Assembly (NCBI RefSeq): GCF_029193595.2 | Contig: NZ_CP135052.1 | Span: 2,914,001 to 2,978,000, forward strand | Length of the DNA stretch: 64,000 nucleotides | DNA from: Providencia hangzhouensis | GTDB lineage: Bacteria; Pseudomonadota; Gammaproteobacteria; Enterobacterales; Enterobacteriaceae | Reading direction: 5' to 3' | Shown here: in pieces, positions 38,144 to 47,499 of the stretch | Layout: each line of letters begins with the position of its first letter | How positions within the stretch are numbered: the first letter of the stretch is position 1 | Position numbers and translations under genes: made by a program | Notes under the pieces: model-generated | What the model saw: only the letters and a program-made list of their open reading frames with translations | Told to the model about the DNA's origin: nothing | Databases searched by the model: none

Positions 38144-38641
38144 TTACTCAGCCATGCTGTCAATCAGCGCCATTTCATCGCTAGTTAATAATTTTTCGAT
38201 ATCGACTAAAATCAACATACGGTCATTTAATGTTCCGAGCCCTGTCAGATATTGGGTCGATAATGTCACCGCAAAATCAGGTGGTGGCGCAATTTGCTCT
38301 TCATTCAAGACCAGCACATCCGAAACCCCATCGACGACAATACCGACAACGCGATCTTTTAAATTCACCACAATAACGACCGTGTTATCGTTATACACTA
38401 CGTTTTCATGGGAAAACTTCACCCGTAAATCAATAATTGGAATGATGACTCCACGTAAATTAGTCACACCTTTGATAAAATCAGGGGTATTCGCGATACG
38501 AGTCACTTGTTCATAGCCACGAATTTCCTGCACTTTTAAGATTTCAATGCCATACTCTTCTTCACCCAAGGTAAAAATGAGGTAGCCTTCGCCGTTTTTT
38601 TCTTCTTCGTGTTTATTTAAATCATCATCTAACATAGACAT
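38144..38641 (-). CDS. cheW: CheW, receptor-kinase coupling protein
   Basis: CheW links receptors to the CheA kinase in the polar signalling array. The 165 aa protein shows the family blocks [39 protein letters not shown] and [19 protein letters not shown]. Length and position between cheA and the receptor genes are as in E. coli. It starts 16 bases downstream of cheA. Confidence 0.97.
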   Translation of the reverse strand: MSMLDDDLNKHEEEKNGEGYLIFTLGEEEYGIEILKVQEIRGYEQVTRIANTPDFIKGVTNLRGVIIPIIDLRVKFSHENVVYNDNTVVIVVNLKDRVVGIVVDGVSDVLVLNEEQIAPPPDFAVTLSTQYLTGLGTLNDRMLILVDIEKLLTSDEMALIDSMAE

Positions 38642-38657
38642 GGTATATGGCCTCTAT

Positions 38658-40715
38658 TTAGTGCACGACAGGTTGAGAAACCTGCTGTTTCTTTTTAATC
38701 AAAATGCTGTTATTCATTTTTTGCAGCTCAGCCACATCTAAAATCAATGCAACAGAGCCATCGCCCATAATCGTTGCTGCGGAAATACCAGGGATTTTGC
38801 GATAATTACTTTCAATGTTTTTCACCACCACTTGCTGTTGCCCGACGAGCTTGTCAACTAACAACGCAAAACGGTGGCCTGCATTTTGAATAATCAGCAC
38901 AATACTGTTATCTAAATTTCGCTCGGCTTCTTCGATGGAAAATACTTGGTGTAATTCAACAAGTGGCAAATATTCCCCTCGCACAAGCAGCATTTTTTCT
39001 TCTCCCGCTAAGCGATAAATATCCTCTTGCCGAGGCTGCAAGGTACTGATAATGGCACTCAATGGAACGATAAAAACATCTTCCGCTACTTTCACAGACA
39101 TACCATCCAAAATGGCTAAAGTGAGCGGTAATAAAATGCGGATAATGGTACCTTTACCTTCGGTAAAACCGATTTGAATACGACCGCCCATGTCTTGGAT
39201 ATTTCGTTTAACCACATCCATTCCAACACCGCGTCCCGAAACGTCCGTCACCACCTCTGCTGTTGAAAAACCCGGTGCCATAATCAGCATCGCAACTTCA
39301 TCATTGCTCATCCCATCATGCACATTCATGCCTTGTGACTTCGCTTTTGCCAAAATACGTTCACGATTTAGCCCTGCGCCGTCATCACGCACTTCAATAC
39401 AAATGTTGCCACTTTGATGTGCTGCCGCTAAGGTCAGTGTTCCGGCTTCCGGCTTACCATTTGCCACACGAACTTCTGGCTTTTCAATCCCATGGTCGAG
39501 GCTATTACGAACAAGGTGATTTAGGGGATCAACAATGCGCTCAATCAAGCTTTTATCGAGTTCAGTCGAACTTCCTTCTACTTTCAGTTCAATTTTTTTA
39601 CCTAATTTGGAAGCGATATCGCGTACCATGCGCGGGAAACGGCTAAATACGTAGTCCATTGGCATCATACGAATTGACATGACGGATTCTTGCAAAGCGC
39701 GGGAATTACGCTCTAACTGTACGATTGAGCTTAACAAATCACTGTATTCGTTCTGATCGACATGTTGACTATGTTGGGTCAACATTGATTGAATAATCAC
39801 CAGCTCACCCACTAAGTTAATCAGCTGGTCAACTTTCTCTACAGCCACACGAATGCTGCTCGAATCCCCTTTCGGTTTAGCGATTGCCGTTTTTTTAGCC
39901 GTGGTGGGTGCAGCAGGTTTTGCCGAGCTTTGCGGAGTATCTACTTGAGGCTCTGTGGATTCATTTACTGCAACTTTATCGTCATTTAATAACGTTTCTT
40001 CCTTTGAAAAAGCGAGGCAATCGGCAAAAGAAATTACTTCATGGCTAATTTGCGATTCATCCACCACAAAACATAGCACCCCACTAATATCATCAATATC
40101 CGTATTAGTTCCTACCCATGCTTGTAAACTATTTGCTGTTTTTTCAGTATGATATAAATGCCCAAATAAACTGAGCTCATCCGCCAATAAATCAACTTCA
40201 TTTTCTTTAAGCTGATTTAACGAGATCATAAAGTAGTGTGAATATTCACCTTGCTCCGCGGGTGTGTCTTCAACAACCGCATCTTCAACTTTAGTTTCAG
40301 CTATCGCAGTAGCTGTCTCAGCGACCTCTTCTGCTCTATTTTCAACCCGGCTAAGTACCTCACAAATACGCTTAAAGGCATCTTCATCCGGTAAAGAGTC
40401 ATTTTTATAGGCATCTAACTGTGATGCCATGACATCCTTAGCATCAAGAAAAACATCAATTATGTCAGGCGTGAGGGTTAACTCATCATGACGCGCCTTA
40501 TCTAAAAGGTTTTCCAATGTATGAGTTGTATTCTGCAACTGAGTGAAACCAAAGGTTGCAGCCCCTCCTTTGATTGAGTGGGCACTGCGGAAGATGGCAT
40601 TTAGCTGCTCGCTATCCGGGTCAAAAGGATCAAGCTCAAGTAAATGTTGTTCCATATCCCTGAGCAACTCATCAGCCTCATCGAAAAATGTTTGATAAAA
40701 CTCGGTAATATCCAT
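38658..40715 (-). CDS. cheA: CheA, chemotaxis histidine kinase
   Basis: CheA phosphorylates CheY and CheB in response to receptors. The P1 domain carries the phospho-His at about residue 46 (IFRSAHSIKGGAATFGF); a CheY-binding P2, dimerisation P3, the kinase domain with N, G1 and G2 boxes (HLVRNSLDHGIE, EVRDDGAGL, SGRGVGMDVVK) and the CheW-like P5 follow. The ATG at 40715 (MDITEFYQTFFDEADELL) matches the family; the longer frame begins with GTG at 40745. 685 aa (E. coli 654), the excess being in the P1-P2 linker and P2. Confidence 0.96.
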   Translation of the reverse strand: MDITEFYQTFFDEADELLRDMEQHLLELDPFDPDSEQLNAIFRSAHSIKGGAATFGFTQLQNTTHTLENLLDKARHDELTLTPDIIDVFLDAKDVMASQLDAYKNDSLPDEDAFKRICEVLSRVENRAEEVAETATAIAETKVEDAVVEDTPAEQGEYSHYFMISLNQLKENEVDLLADELSLFGHLYHTEKTANSLQAWVGTNTDIDDISGVLCFVVDESQISHEVISFADCLAFSKEETLLNDDKVAVNESTEPQVDTPQSSAKPAAPTTAKKTAIAKPKGDSSSIRVAVEKVDQLINLVGELVIIQSMLTQHSQHVDQNEYSDLLSSIVQLERNSRALQESVMSIRMMPMDYVFSRFPRMVRDIASKLGKKIELKVEGSSTELDKSLIERIVDPLNHLVRNSLDHGIEKPEVRVANGKPEAGTLTLAAAHQSGNICIEVRDDGAGLNRERILAKAKSQGMNVHDGMSNDEVAMLIMAPGFSTAEVVTDVSGRGVGMDVVKRNIQDMGGRIQIGFTEGKGTIIRILLPLTLAILDGMSVKVAEDVFIVPLSAIISTLQPRQEDIYRLAGEEKMLLVRGEYLPLVELHQVFSIEEAERNLDNSIVLIIQNAGHRFALLVDKLVGQQQVVVKNIESNYRKIPGISAATIMGDGSVALILDVAELQKMNNSILIKKKQQVSQPVVH

Positions 40716-40818
40716 GGTTTTTATCCAATTTCGCTTAAGTTTCACTTAACGCTGACTGCCGGAACCCCCGGCAGACAACTAAACAAGTTATGTAATAAAT
40801 TCAAATAACAGCAATTCA

Positions 40819-41736
40819 TCACGGTATTTTCACCGCAGCGACAACACCCACAGCCGTTTCTTGCATGGGTTTTTGCGGTTTATTCAGCACATCATTGATC
40901 GGCTTGGCGCCATCGTATTCGCGGAGAATTTGTTTGGTTTCTTCATCATTTAACACAATGATACTTATCCGGCGGTTGATCGGGGCAAAACCATCTTCTT
41001 TGTCTAAATGAATGGCTGAAGCCATCCCAACCACGCGTAATACTTTATTTTCATCCATTCCACCGCGAATCAATTCACGGCGCGAAGCATTTGCACGATC
41101 TGATGAAAGCTCCCAGTTGCTGTAATTGGCGCCGTTGGCATAAGCGAGATCATCAGTATGACCGGAGATACTAATTCGATTAGGAACATCATTAAGAAGT
41201 GGTGCTATTGCACGCAAAATATCGCGCATATACGGTTCAACCGTTGCCGAACCGACTTTAAACATTGGGCGATTTTCACTATCAACAATTTGAATGCGTA
41301 GCCCATCATTAATCATATCAATCAATAAATGTGGCTTTAATTCATTCAAACGGGGGTCTTTTAAAATGGCCTGCTCAAGGGACTCTTTTAATTTTTCAAA
41401 ACGATAGTTTGCATTTCCATCAATAATATTATTGGGTTCCGGCATCACATCCCCATCACGGAAAATCGGGTCTTTACCCCCACCAGGAATAGGGTTTGTG
41501 GCATCACCACTTTTACTTCCCGGGTTGATAGCTGTACTCAAGGGAGTACGGAAATACTCAGCAATTTGTGTTAATTCTTGAGGACTTGAAATTGAGATCA
41601 GCCACATCACTAAAAAAAACGCCATCATCGCCGTCATAAAATCGGCATAAGCAATTTTCCATGAACCGCCGTGTCCGTTTTGATGATGTGAACTGCGCTT
41701 TTTAACCCGAATAACATGAGGTGTATTGGCTGCCAT
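40819..41736 (-). CDS. motB: MotB, flagellar stator protein
   Basis: MotB anchors the stator to peptidoglycan and carries the proton-binding Asp. The ATG at 41736 follows GAGGAG and gives MAANTPHVIRVKKRSS; the frame to 41775 overlaps motA and is less likely. The single membrane helix AYADFMTAMMAFFLVMWLIS holds the critical Asp, and the OmpA-like domain is at about residues 150-280 (NRISISGHTDDLAY, NWELSSDRANASRRELI). 305 aa, normal. Confidence 0.97.
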   Translation of the reverse strand: MAANTPHVIRVKKRSSHHQNGHGGSWKIAYADFMTAMMAFFLVMWLISISSPQELTQIAEYFRTPLSTAINPGSKSGDATNPIPGGGKDPIFRDGDVMPEPNNIIDGNANYRFEKLKESLEQAILKDPRLNELKPHLLIDMINDGLRIQIVDSENRPMFKVGSATVEPYMRDILRAIAPLLNDVPNRISISGHTDDLAYANGANYSNWELSSDRANASRRELIRGGMDENKVLRVVGMASAIHLDKEDGFAPINRRISIIVLNDEETKQILREYDGAKPINDVLNKPQKPMQETAVGVVAAVKIP

Positions 41737-41743
41737 TCGTTTG

Positions 41744-42631
41744 TTACTCCTCAGTTGTTTCTTGTGAGCGAGCACCTACTTTCACTTCTCGAACTTTATC
41801 TTCAAGTTCGACAAATGAAGGTCTATCTGCGCTGTATAACACCTTACGGCCAAATTCAACCGCAATTTGAGGAGCATACCCTTGCAATGCAGAGAGGAAA
41901 GTCACTTTAATACATTCCATCATTTTCAATTGCTCACTACTGCGCAACCTAATCAGCGCAGCTAAAGGCAAAATAAAGCCATAAGCCACTAAAATACCTA
42001 GAAATGTACCAACCATTGCATGAGCAATTAAAGCACCAAGTTCACCTGCGGGACGGTCTGCTGAGCCCAAGGCATTCACGACACCCAAAACGGCCGCAAC
42101 AATCCCAAATGCAGGCATAGAGTCACCGACCATGTTTAGCCCCGAAGCAGGTACTTCATTTTCTTGACGAAAAGTTTCTAATTCTTCATCCATTAATGCT
42201 TCAATTTCATGACTTTGTAAGTTACTACTCACCATCAGACGTAAATAGTCCACAATGAACATCATGGTGGACTCATCTTTTAAAATACGGGGATATTGGG
42301 AGAAAATTTCACTTTCACTTGGATTGTCAATATCTTTCTCAAGTGCAAGTAACCCTTGTTGGCGCGATTTATTAAGTAATTGAAATAACAATGCCATTAA
42401 ATCCATTGACATTGTTTTATTGTAAGAGGAACGACGAAAGAGTTTTGGTAATACTTTGCACAAGGCGACGATGGATTTGCCACTGTTACCAACAACAAAA
42501 GCACCTAAACCTGCCCCTAAAATAATGACAAATTCAGCGGGTTGATAAAGCGCACCTAAATGGCCGCCGACCATTATATATCCGCCAATAACCGCAACTG
42601 TAACAATGATATACCCGATGAGTATTAACAC
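41744..42631 (-). CDS. motA: MotA, flagellar stator protein (GTG start)
   Basis: MotA forms the pentameric proton-driven stator with MotB and drives FliG. Translation is placed at the GTG at 42631, preceded by AAAGGGA, giving MLILIGYIIVTVAVIGGYIM and 295 aa, exactly the E. coli length; the frame extends to a TTG at 42718 but that part is not family-like. Four membrane helices are visible, with VGDSMPAFGIVAAVLGVVNA and AHAMVGTFLGILVAYGF well conserved. The ribosome-binding site lies inside a 12-bp inverted repeat (see the leader entry). Confidence 0.95.
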   Translation of the reverse strand: MLILIGYIIVTVAVIGGYIMVGGHLGALYQPAEFVIILGAGLGAFVVGNSGKSIVALCKVLPKLFRRSSYNKTMSMDLMALLFQLLNKSRQQGLLALEKDIDNPSESEIFSQYPRILKDESTMMFIVDYLRLMVSSNLQSHEIEALMDEELETFRQENEVPASGLNMVGDSMPAFGIVAAVLGVVNALGSADRPAGELGALIAHAMVGTFLGILVAYGFILPLAALIRLRSSEQLKMMECIKVTFLSALQGYAPQIAVEFGRKVLYSADRPSFVELEDKVREVKVGARSQETTEE

Positions 42632-42689
42632 AATATTCCCTTTCACTCCGTTGGTTAACAGATGGCAGTCAAAGGGAATATTAGGAGTG
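42632..42689 (-). promoter_or_regulatory. motA leader RNA with helices covering the ribosome-binding site
   Basis: AATATTCCCTTT (42632-42643) and AAAGGGAATATT (42671-42682) are a perfect 12-bp inverted repeat. On the mRNA strand the downstream arm contains the motA Shine-Dalgarno AAAGGGA and ends at the base before the GTG start. A second pair, CACTCC (42644-42649) and GGAGTG (42684-42689), is interleaved with the first, so both could form only as a pseudoknot or as alternatives. This is direct sequence structure; a role in controlling MotA translation is inference. Confidence 0.6.
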
Positions 42690-42728
42690 ACAGGCAAAAA
42701 ATTTTGCCTGCTAACCAAATCAATCCAA

Positions 42729-43319
42729 TTACATTACCGCTTTAGTAATGCCATCCTGTCGATATACCGTAATATCGGCTAGATGTTCGGAAAGTTTACG
42801 TTTTTTTATTGCGCGTGATGGCGGTTGGCATAAACTACAAGTGAAGCTATTTTCAGGAATATGTGCGTAAGTAATAAAAGAGCCATGGCAACAACTACAT
42901 TGTGAACTTTGTAACATGCCACTTTCCACAAAACGGACTAGCGTCCAAGCACGTGTTAAAGCCAACAAAGGTTCTTCGCCGGGTTCTGGAATACACTGTT
43001 CAAGGTATAACCTATAGGCTTTTAATATAGCGTCAACACCACGACATTGGCCGCTTTTCAGTAAAAATTGATAAGCATTATAGAACATGGATGAATGAAT
43101 ATTCTGTTCCCATGTCATAAACCAATCTGTAGAAAAAGGTAACATCCCTTTCGGTGGAGGGCTACCTCTTAGCTCTTTGTATAAACGAACTAAACGACCG
43201 CGACTGATTTGCGTTTCACTTTCTAACATTTGAAGGCGAGCGCCCAAAGAGATCAATTCCATGGCTAGTCGAATGTCATTCGCTTCTTGGACTATACTTT
43301 TTTCAGCTGCGGTACTCAT
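42729..43319 (-). CDS. flhC: FlhC, master flagellar regulator subunit
   Basis: FlhC with FlhD activates the class 2 flagellar promoters. The 196 aa protein contains the DNA-binding N-terminal part ([20 protein letters not shown]) and the C-terminal zinc site with two Cys pairs ([11 protein letters not shown] and FTCSLCQPP). Its ATG overlaps the flhD stop. The 3' end carries the sigma28 promoter for motA, as in E. coli. Length matches E. coli (192). Confidence 0.97.
   Translation of the reverse strand: MSTAAEKSIVQEANDIRLAMELISLGARLQMLESETQISRGRLVRLYKELRGSPPPKGMLPFSTDWFMTWEQNIHSSMFYNAYQFLLKSGQCRGVDAILKAYRLYLEQCIPEPGEEPLLALTRAWTLVRFVESGMLQSSQCSCCHGSFITYAHIPENSFTCSLCQPPSRAIKKRKLSEHLADITVYRQDGITKAVM
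42772..42798 (-). promoter_or_regulatory. Sigma28 promoter for motAB-cheAW inside flhC
   Basis: On the minus strand TAAA (42795-42798), a 15-base spacer and GCCGATAT (42772-42779) match the consensus at 11 of 12 positions. It lies inside the flhC coding sequence about 140 bases before motA, the same placement as the motA promoter in E. coli. Confidence 0.88.
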
Positions 43320-43666
43320 CTTTTTCTCGCTATTTCAGTGTCGCCCTCATTATGCGTTTGCAATAATCGGGTCGAAAGTAAGATACCTGTATGAATTTGT
43401 TGTAATTCATCAACTCTTGAATCACGAGTTAGTTTTTCAATTGTTTCACTATTATCAAATCTAAACTGGCAGATTAGCTGGTTTGTCTCTGCTAATTTGA
43501 CTAATTGAGGGAGTGTAAGGTCTGCTAAAGTAGTTGCCATTGCATCAGAGATACCTAGACGAAACATCGCAGAGGCTTTCTCTTGAGAGATGAGTTTTTG
43601 GGCTAATAGCAAATATGAGAGGTTAATATCGTATATATGCTTCAGAAAATCTGTCGTCGAGCTCAT
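43316..43666 (-). CDS. flhD: FlhD, master flagellar regulator subunit
   Basis: FlhD is the partner of FlhC in the master activator FlhD4C2. The ATG at 43666 gives [20 protein letters not shown] and 116 aa as in enterobacteria; the longer frame to 43723 is not conserved in style. The blocks [18 protein letters not shown] and [20 protein letters not shown] are nearly invariant. First gene of flhDC, with an unusually long AT-rich region upstream. Confidence 0.97.
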   Translation of the reverse strand: MSSTTDFLKHIYDINLSYLLLAQKLISQEKASAMFRLGISDAMATTLADLTLPQLVKLAETNQLICQFRFDNSETIEKLTRDSRVDELQQIHTGILLSTRLLQTHNEGDTEIARKR

Positions 43667-44268
43667 TTTTTTTCCTTTCCGAATATTATCAACATCTGTG
43701 CGATCTGTGTGCAAAAAGAACAAATATGAATTTAAAAGTATTGTGTATTCAAATTATTAAATTAAAAAATTAATTAAATTGGGTAAATGTAATTCCATTA
43801 ATTTCCCCATGTTATCCATTAAAAATACCCAATTTGGAGTACAAATACACAAGCTTCCAAACTTAAATTAAATATATTTCCTGAATACCTACAACAATAA
43901 AGAATGACTAAAAAATTAGCGGTTTCCATAAAAATCAGAAATTGCTGATGTCATTATTAGTCGCCAATTATTATGCACCACTAAATTAACTATTCAAGGT
44001 ACTTATGTTTCTTTTTGTATCAATAGGGTGATTACCCATTAATTCATTAAATAATCTTCATTATTTCTTTATCTTCTATTACCTTATCCTAAATATCCAC
44101 AACATTTTGAGTCAACCTAAGCAAAATGCCAGGATTTTAATCAAACCAATCACTCTTTACATGTGATTATTAAGCCTAATAAACCAAGCATAACATCAAA
44201 AACAATATATTGATCCAAATCAATTTTTAGTATTAAGAAACTGAGTTATACATTACTGTATTAAGGCT

Positions 44269-44295
44269 TTATCGGCATTATTGGAATAAAATTTA
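44269..44295 (-). promoter_or_regulatory. Consensus sigma28 promoter upstream of flhDC
   Basis: On the minus strand TAAA (44292-44295), exactly 15 bases, then GCCGATAA (44269-44276): a perfect 12 of 12 match. Transcription would run toward flhD, whose ATG is about 600 bases away. No reading frame starts shortly downstream, so it would either make a long flhDC leader or a small RNA. Confidence 0.65.
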
Positions 44296-44662
44296 ATCAT
44301 TAATTTTCAATAAGTTTGATATATATTACAGCCATCGTTCAAAATTATTCAATCGCAGTTATCATATAAACAACCATTATATTGTCATACATATTAAGTA
44401 TTCACTTCCATTTTCATTAGAATCATTAAACTATAAAATAAGTATCATCACCCCGTAATATTAATAAAACTAATAAAATTTACGTCGATTACCAATAATG
44501 AAAGTTTATTCAGCTTAAATATTTTTGTAAGATATTTTTGCATATTTATTATTTCAAGTGATCATTTTGTTATTAATTCATTAAAGTAGTTTTTTTGGAT
44601 TAATTAATATTTATTTTTTATGTAAAATAGCAAAAAAATTCATTTTTTTTAATAAAAAGATC

Positions 44663-44711
44663 AACCTACGCTAACCTATCACTTTTGTGTTAAGAGCAAA
44701 AAATGTAGGTT
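44663..44711. repeat. Inverted repeat in the flhD upstream region
   Basis: AACCTAC (44663-44669) and GTAGGTT (44705-44711) flank 35 bases. It is among the few GC-containing structures in this AT desert. No function can be assigned. Confidence 0.3.
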
Positions 44712-45314
44712 TCAATTAAGAACACTCCATTTTCCAAATGTTTTTTATATCATTTTTAAAATATTCAGTTGGTGCTCAAAATAAAAAGCACTAAAGGTAT
44801 TATTAATTGTCTTCGTACTTATCATTTTTAGCCATTTTCACGTAACCATAATAATTTTAATAACTCAATGTTATAATAACAAATGATTACTATATACTTT
44901 TATTTTAACAAAACCCCCTAACCATCAAGTTACCTTAAGTAAAATTACTTAATCAGATAATGAAAGATTAAAAAATAAATAACTTTTAGTTAAAATAATT
45001 CAGTGAGACATTTGCTTATAAAAGAAGCTAATTTATTAGGATTTTTATGGAAAAAAATATTTCTCAATTTGCGACAAACTTCACACTTGTTTTCTTTGTT
45101 TCTCAATAATTTCCGAATAAAGCGATTCTCACATTGCTGAATTTATGTTAGGAAAATCACATTAATTGTACTAACAACCCCCTCATAACAACATGTAGGA
45201 TCAATAGATACAAAAATGAAGAAAGAAATGGCCACATAAGTTAATTGATAAACTTGTTTTCCTCATGCTCCAGTGCAACACTGAGCACTCTGAAATATAA
45301 TTTGAAGGAAAAAT

Positions 45315-45767
45315 ATGTTCAATTATCAGGCAACAATAGAATTTATTGAGGAAGAAAACGTATATGAAATCAATTTTAGTGATTTTCCTGACCTTCAAGG
45401 AGTTAGCTATTGTAGAGAAGATGTTGAATTAGAAGCCCAAGAAATTTTGCTAGCCTCTTTTGCAGAACATATCGAACTCAGAAAACCAATTCCATTAGCA
45501 ACACAACAAAAAAATGGTGAAGCATTTACGGTTTATTTACCCATAATCTGTTGCTTAAAAATTGCCTTGCATAACGCCATTCTCAACTCTGCAATGCAAC
45601 GCGTCGATCTCGCTCGCAGATTGAATATCAATGCACAACAGATAGAACGCTTACTGGATATTCATTACACATCTAAAATTGACCTTTTAGAACAAGCCTT
45701 ATACATATTGGGCGTCGAGCCTTCAATTACAGTGACTCAAAAAATATTTGATAACAATATAAGCTAA
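45315..45767 (+). CDS. HicB-like antitoxin-family protein (orphan)
   Basis: The 150 aa protein has a HicB-type partial RNase-H-like N-terminal domain (YEINFSDFPDLQGVSYCRED, then AQEILLASFAEHIELRKPIP) and a C-terminal helix-turn-helix (NSAMQRVDLARRLNINAQQI, ERLLDIHYTSKIDLLEQAL), like E. coli HicB. HicB proteins neutralise the HicA mRNA endonuclease. No HicA-like gene of about 60 codons is seen on either side, so this is an orphan or has become a plain regulator. GAAGGAAAA precedes the ATG. Confidence 0.82.
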   Translation: MFNYQATIEFIEEENVYEINFSDFPDLQGVSYCREDVELEAQEILLASFAEHIELRKPIPLATQQKNGEAFTVYLPIICCLKIALHNAILNSAMQRVDLARRLNINAQQIERLLDIHYTSKIDLLEQALYILGVEPSITVTQKIFDNNIS

Positions 45768-46305
45768 TCATCATCCAAGGACTATATAATAAAGTTATCA
45801 CTGAAATAGCCCTAAAATTCTTGATTTACTTCTTACTGATACTAAAAAGTATCATTAACTGCTTATGTAATAGCAGAGACTTGAGTTAAATTTAGCTCCC
45901 TAGCTTCTCATCCTCTGCTATTCAATCGTTTTCCCTGTACATTTCACGTGCTAAAAAACAACTGCGTTCTATTTCAAACATCCCTCCCCTAACTGGTTAA
46001 ATTTCAATCAAATCATACTTTGCCCAATCAAAAATAACTCTGCTTTCAGTTACCTCTCATTTTTTAGTTCTTAGACCTAAAAGTTTGTGATTTTTATCTT
46101 GCCATTAAGTGATACAAAATTGTGCAATAAACTTATATTCAATTCCTAAATCATGTTCCCTCTTACAATAAGAATAAAATATTAACGGAAAAAGACTAAT
46201 CAATATTAGACTTATTATCTCTCATTTCGTAATTACTAAAATAATTTCTTTTAAATTATAACCCCGATGAGGTACAATAAATTAATTTTTATATAGGGCA
46301 TATAT
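45768..46305. other. Gap with two inverted repeats between hicB-like and acyltransferase genes
   Basis: No gene is seen. GATACT-AAAA-AGTATC (45838-45853) is a short hairpin, and AATAGCAGAG (45869-45878) pairs with CTCTGCTATT (45913-45922) around a 34-base loop, followed by CAATCGTTTTCC. Either might end the hicB-like transcript. The rest is AT-rich. Confidence 0.45.
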
Positions 46306-47301
46306 ATGAAAAAAAATCACTTAATCTTGAATATAAAAAGCGTTGGCCAACCATATTGGCCAACACTAAAATTAATATTAAGTTCATTAATTGTTTTTAA
46401 TTTTTATTTAAATTTAGTTGATAAAAGCAAATATTCGTTGCTTATTACTGTTTTTGACTTAACATTAATTCCTATGTTTGTATTTATAGTCGCATTTATA
46501 ACAAAAAATACAACATGGAAAGAGTTAAAATCTCACCTTCTTCCTGCCCTTATAATTTATTTTACGTTTCAAACAATCGACATGGTTTCACTTTACTTCA
46601 CCGGTGAGTTAACTTTAAAAAAATACTTGTTTTCTCCTCAGTACGGGGTTTGGTTCTTTTTAGCAACACCTATATGGCAAGCTGTTTTTTTATTATTACC
46701 AGAGAGCTTTAAATCAAACAAATTTAACCTATCTGCAATCTTAATTACATCACTAATAATATCCCTTATAACAAAGACTTACCTAATATCGATTTCTAGC
46801 TTTTTTTCAATTATTTTATATTTCCCATTTTTTGTTATTGCTTATTTTATTCATAATCAAAATATATTTTCGTTAAGGAAAAAGCCTATTATCACTATTT
46901 TTTGTATAGCATTTTTAGCGATTACCTTTCTTAATTATCGAAACAATTTTTATGAGATAATTTTCGGTGCAATCAAGACTAATTTAATTCTCAACTCATT
47001 CATTATCTATATTTTCGATTTTGTAATAAGCCTAATACTAGGTTCGATTATTATTTACTTTGCTTTATCAACTCAAAAATATGCAAAAATATCAAATAAT
47101 GCTTTAGGTGTTTATTTAATCCATCCAATTATTTGTTTTGTAATATTACAAATATTAAGTTTTTTAGATATAGAACTAAATTTATTATTAATAATAGCAT
47201 TTACTCTATCTACAATTACAATTGCACTTTTACTAGCATCAAACTCAATTATTCATTGGTTTATTGAACCAGTATTGAGATTTAATAAATTGAAAGAATA
47301 G
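46306..47301 (+). CDS. Acyltransferase-3-like integral membrane protein
   Basis: A 331 aa protein made of about ten hydrophobic helices. PQYGVWFFLATPIWQAVFLL and NNALGVYLIHPIICFVILQI resemble the WFL and YLxHP motifs of the acyltransferase 3 family, which move acyl groups onto sugars or other surface molecules in the inner membrane. The usual N-terminal Arg/His catalytic motif of that family is not obvious, so activity and substrate are open. It is very rich in Ile, Phe, Leu, Asn and Lys, with AT-rich codons unlike the flagellar genes, which suggests acquisition by transfer. It lies between a hicB-like orphan and tRNA-Lys. Confidence 0.7.
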   Translation: MKKNHLILNIKSVGQPYWPTLKLILSSLIVFNFYLNLVDKSKYSLLITVFDLTLIPMFVFIVAFITKNTTWKELKSHLLPALIIYFTFQTIDMVSLYFTGELTLKKYLFSPQYGVWFFLATPIWQAVFLLLPESFKSNKFNLSAILITSLIISLITKTYLISISSFFSIILYFPFFVIAYFIHNQNIFSLRKKPIITIFCIAFLAITFLNYRNNFYEIIFGAIKTNLILNSFIIYIFDFVISLILGSIIIYFALSTQKYAKISNNALGVYLIHPIICFVILQILSFLDIELNLLLIIAFTLSTITIALLLASNSIIHWFIEPVLRFNKLKE

Positions 47302-47499
47302 CTTTATGAAGGATATGATAGCATAGCCTCTAAATATCAAATATATTATTGATATAAACAATGAGAACGGATGTAATGTATCAAATTTAATGACCGAACA
47401 TGCCAAACAAATTGATACTGTTTTCAATGGCTGCGTCCCAAATACGTCCCATACAGTCAGTATAGGTTCCGCAGCATGCTCATAACTCATTGAAAATAT

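Larger units (their letters stand above)
43667..45314. other. Long AT-rich region upstream of flhD
   Basis: About 1.65 kb without any credible protein gene and of very high A+T content. It must hold the flhDC promoter and leader, which in enterobacteria are long and respond to many regulators. Clear features are a perfect sigma28 site at 44269-44295 pointing toward flhD and a 7-bp inverted repeat at 44663-44711. I found no convincing TGTGA-N6-TCACA site and no tRNA. Such AT-rich DNA is the kind bound by H-NS (inference). Confidence 0.6.

Noticed and set aside
43724..45200. Possible CRISPR array or phage remnant in the long AT-rich region
   Set aside because: No regularly spaced repeats, no phage-like frames and no att-type duplications could be read; only AT-rich unique sequence.
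45180..45314. Possible hicA toxin gene upstream of the HicB-like gene
   Set aside because: No frame of about 60 codons with HicA features occurs here or just downstream; the HicB-like gene is treated as an orphan.
47245..47490. 81-codon minus-strand frame between the acyltransferase gene and tRNA-Lys
   Set aside because: Overlaps the end of the acyltransferase gene and looks like no known family; the plus-strand fragment there also has no start or domain. Kept only as part of the accessory-region finding.
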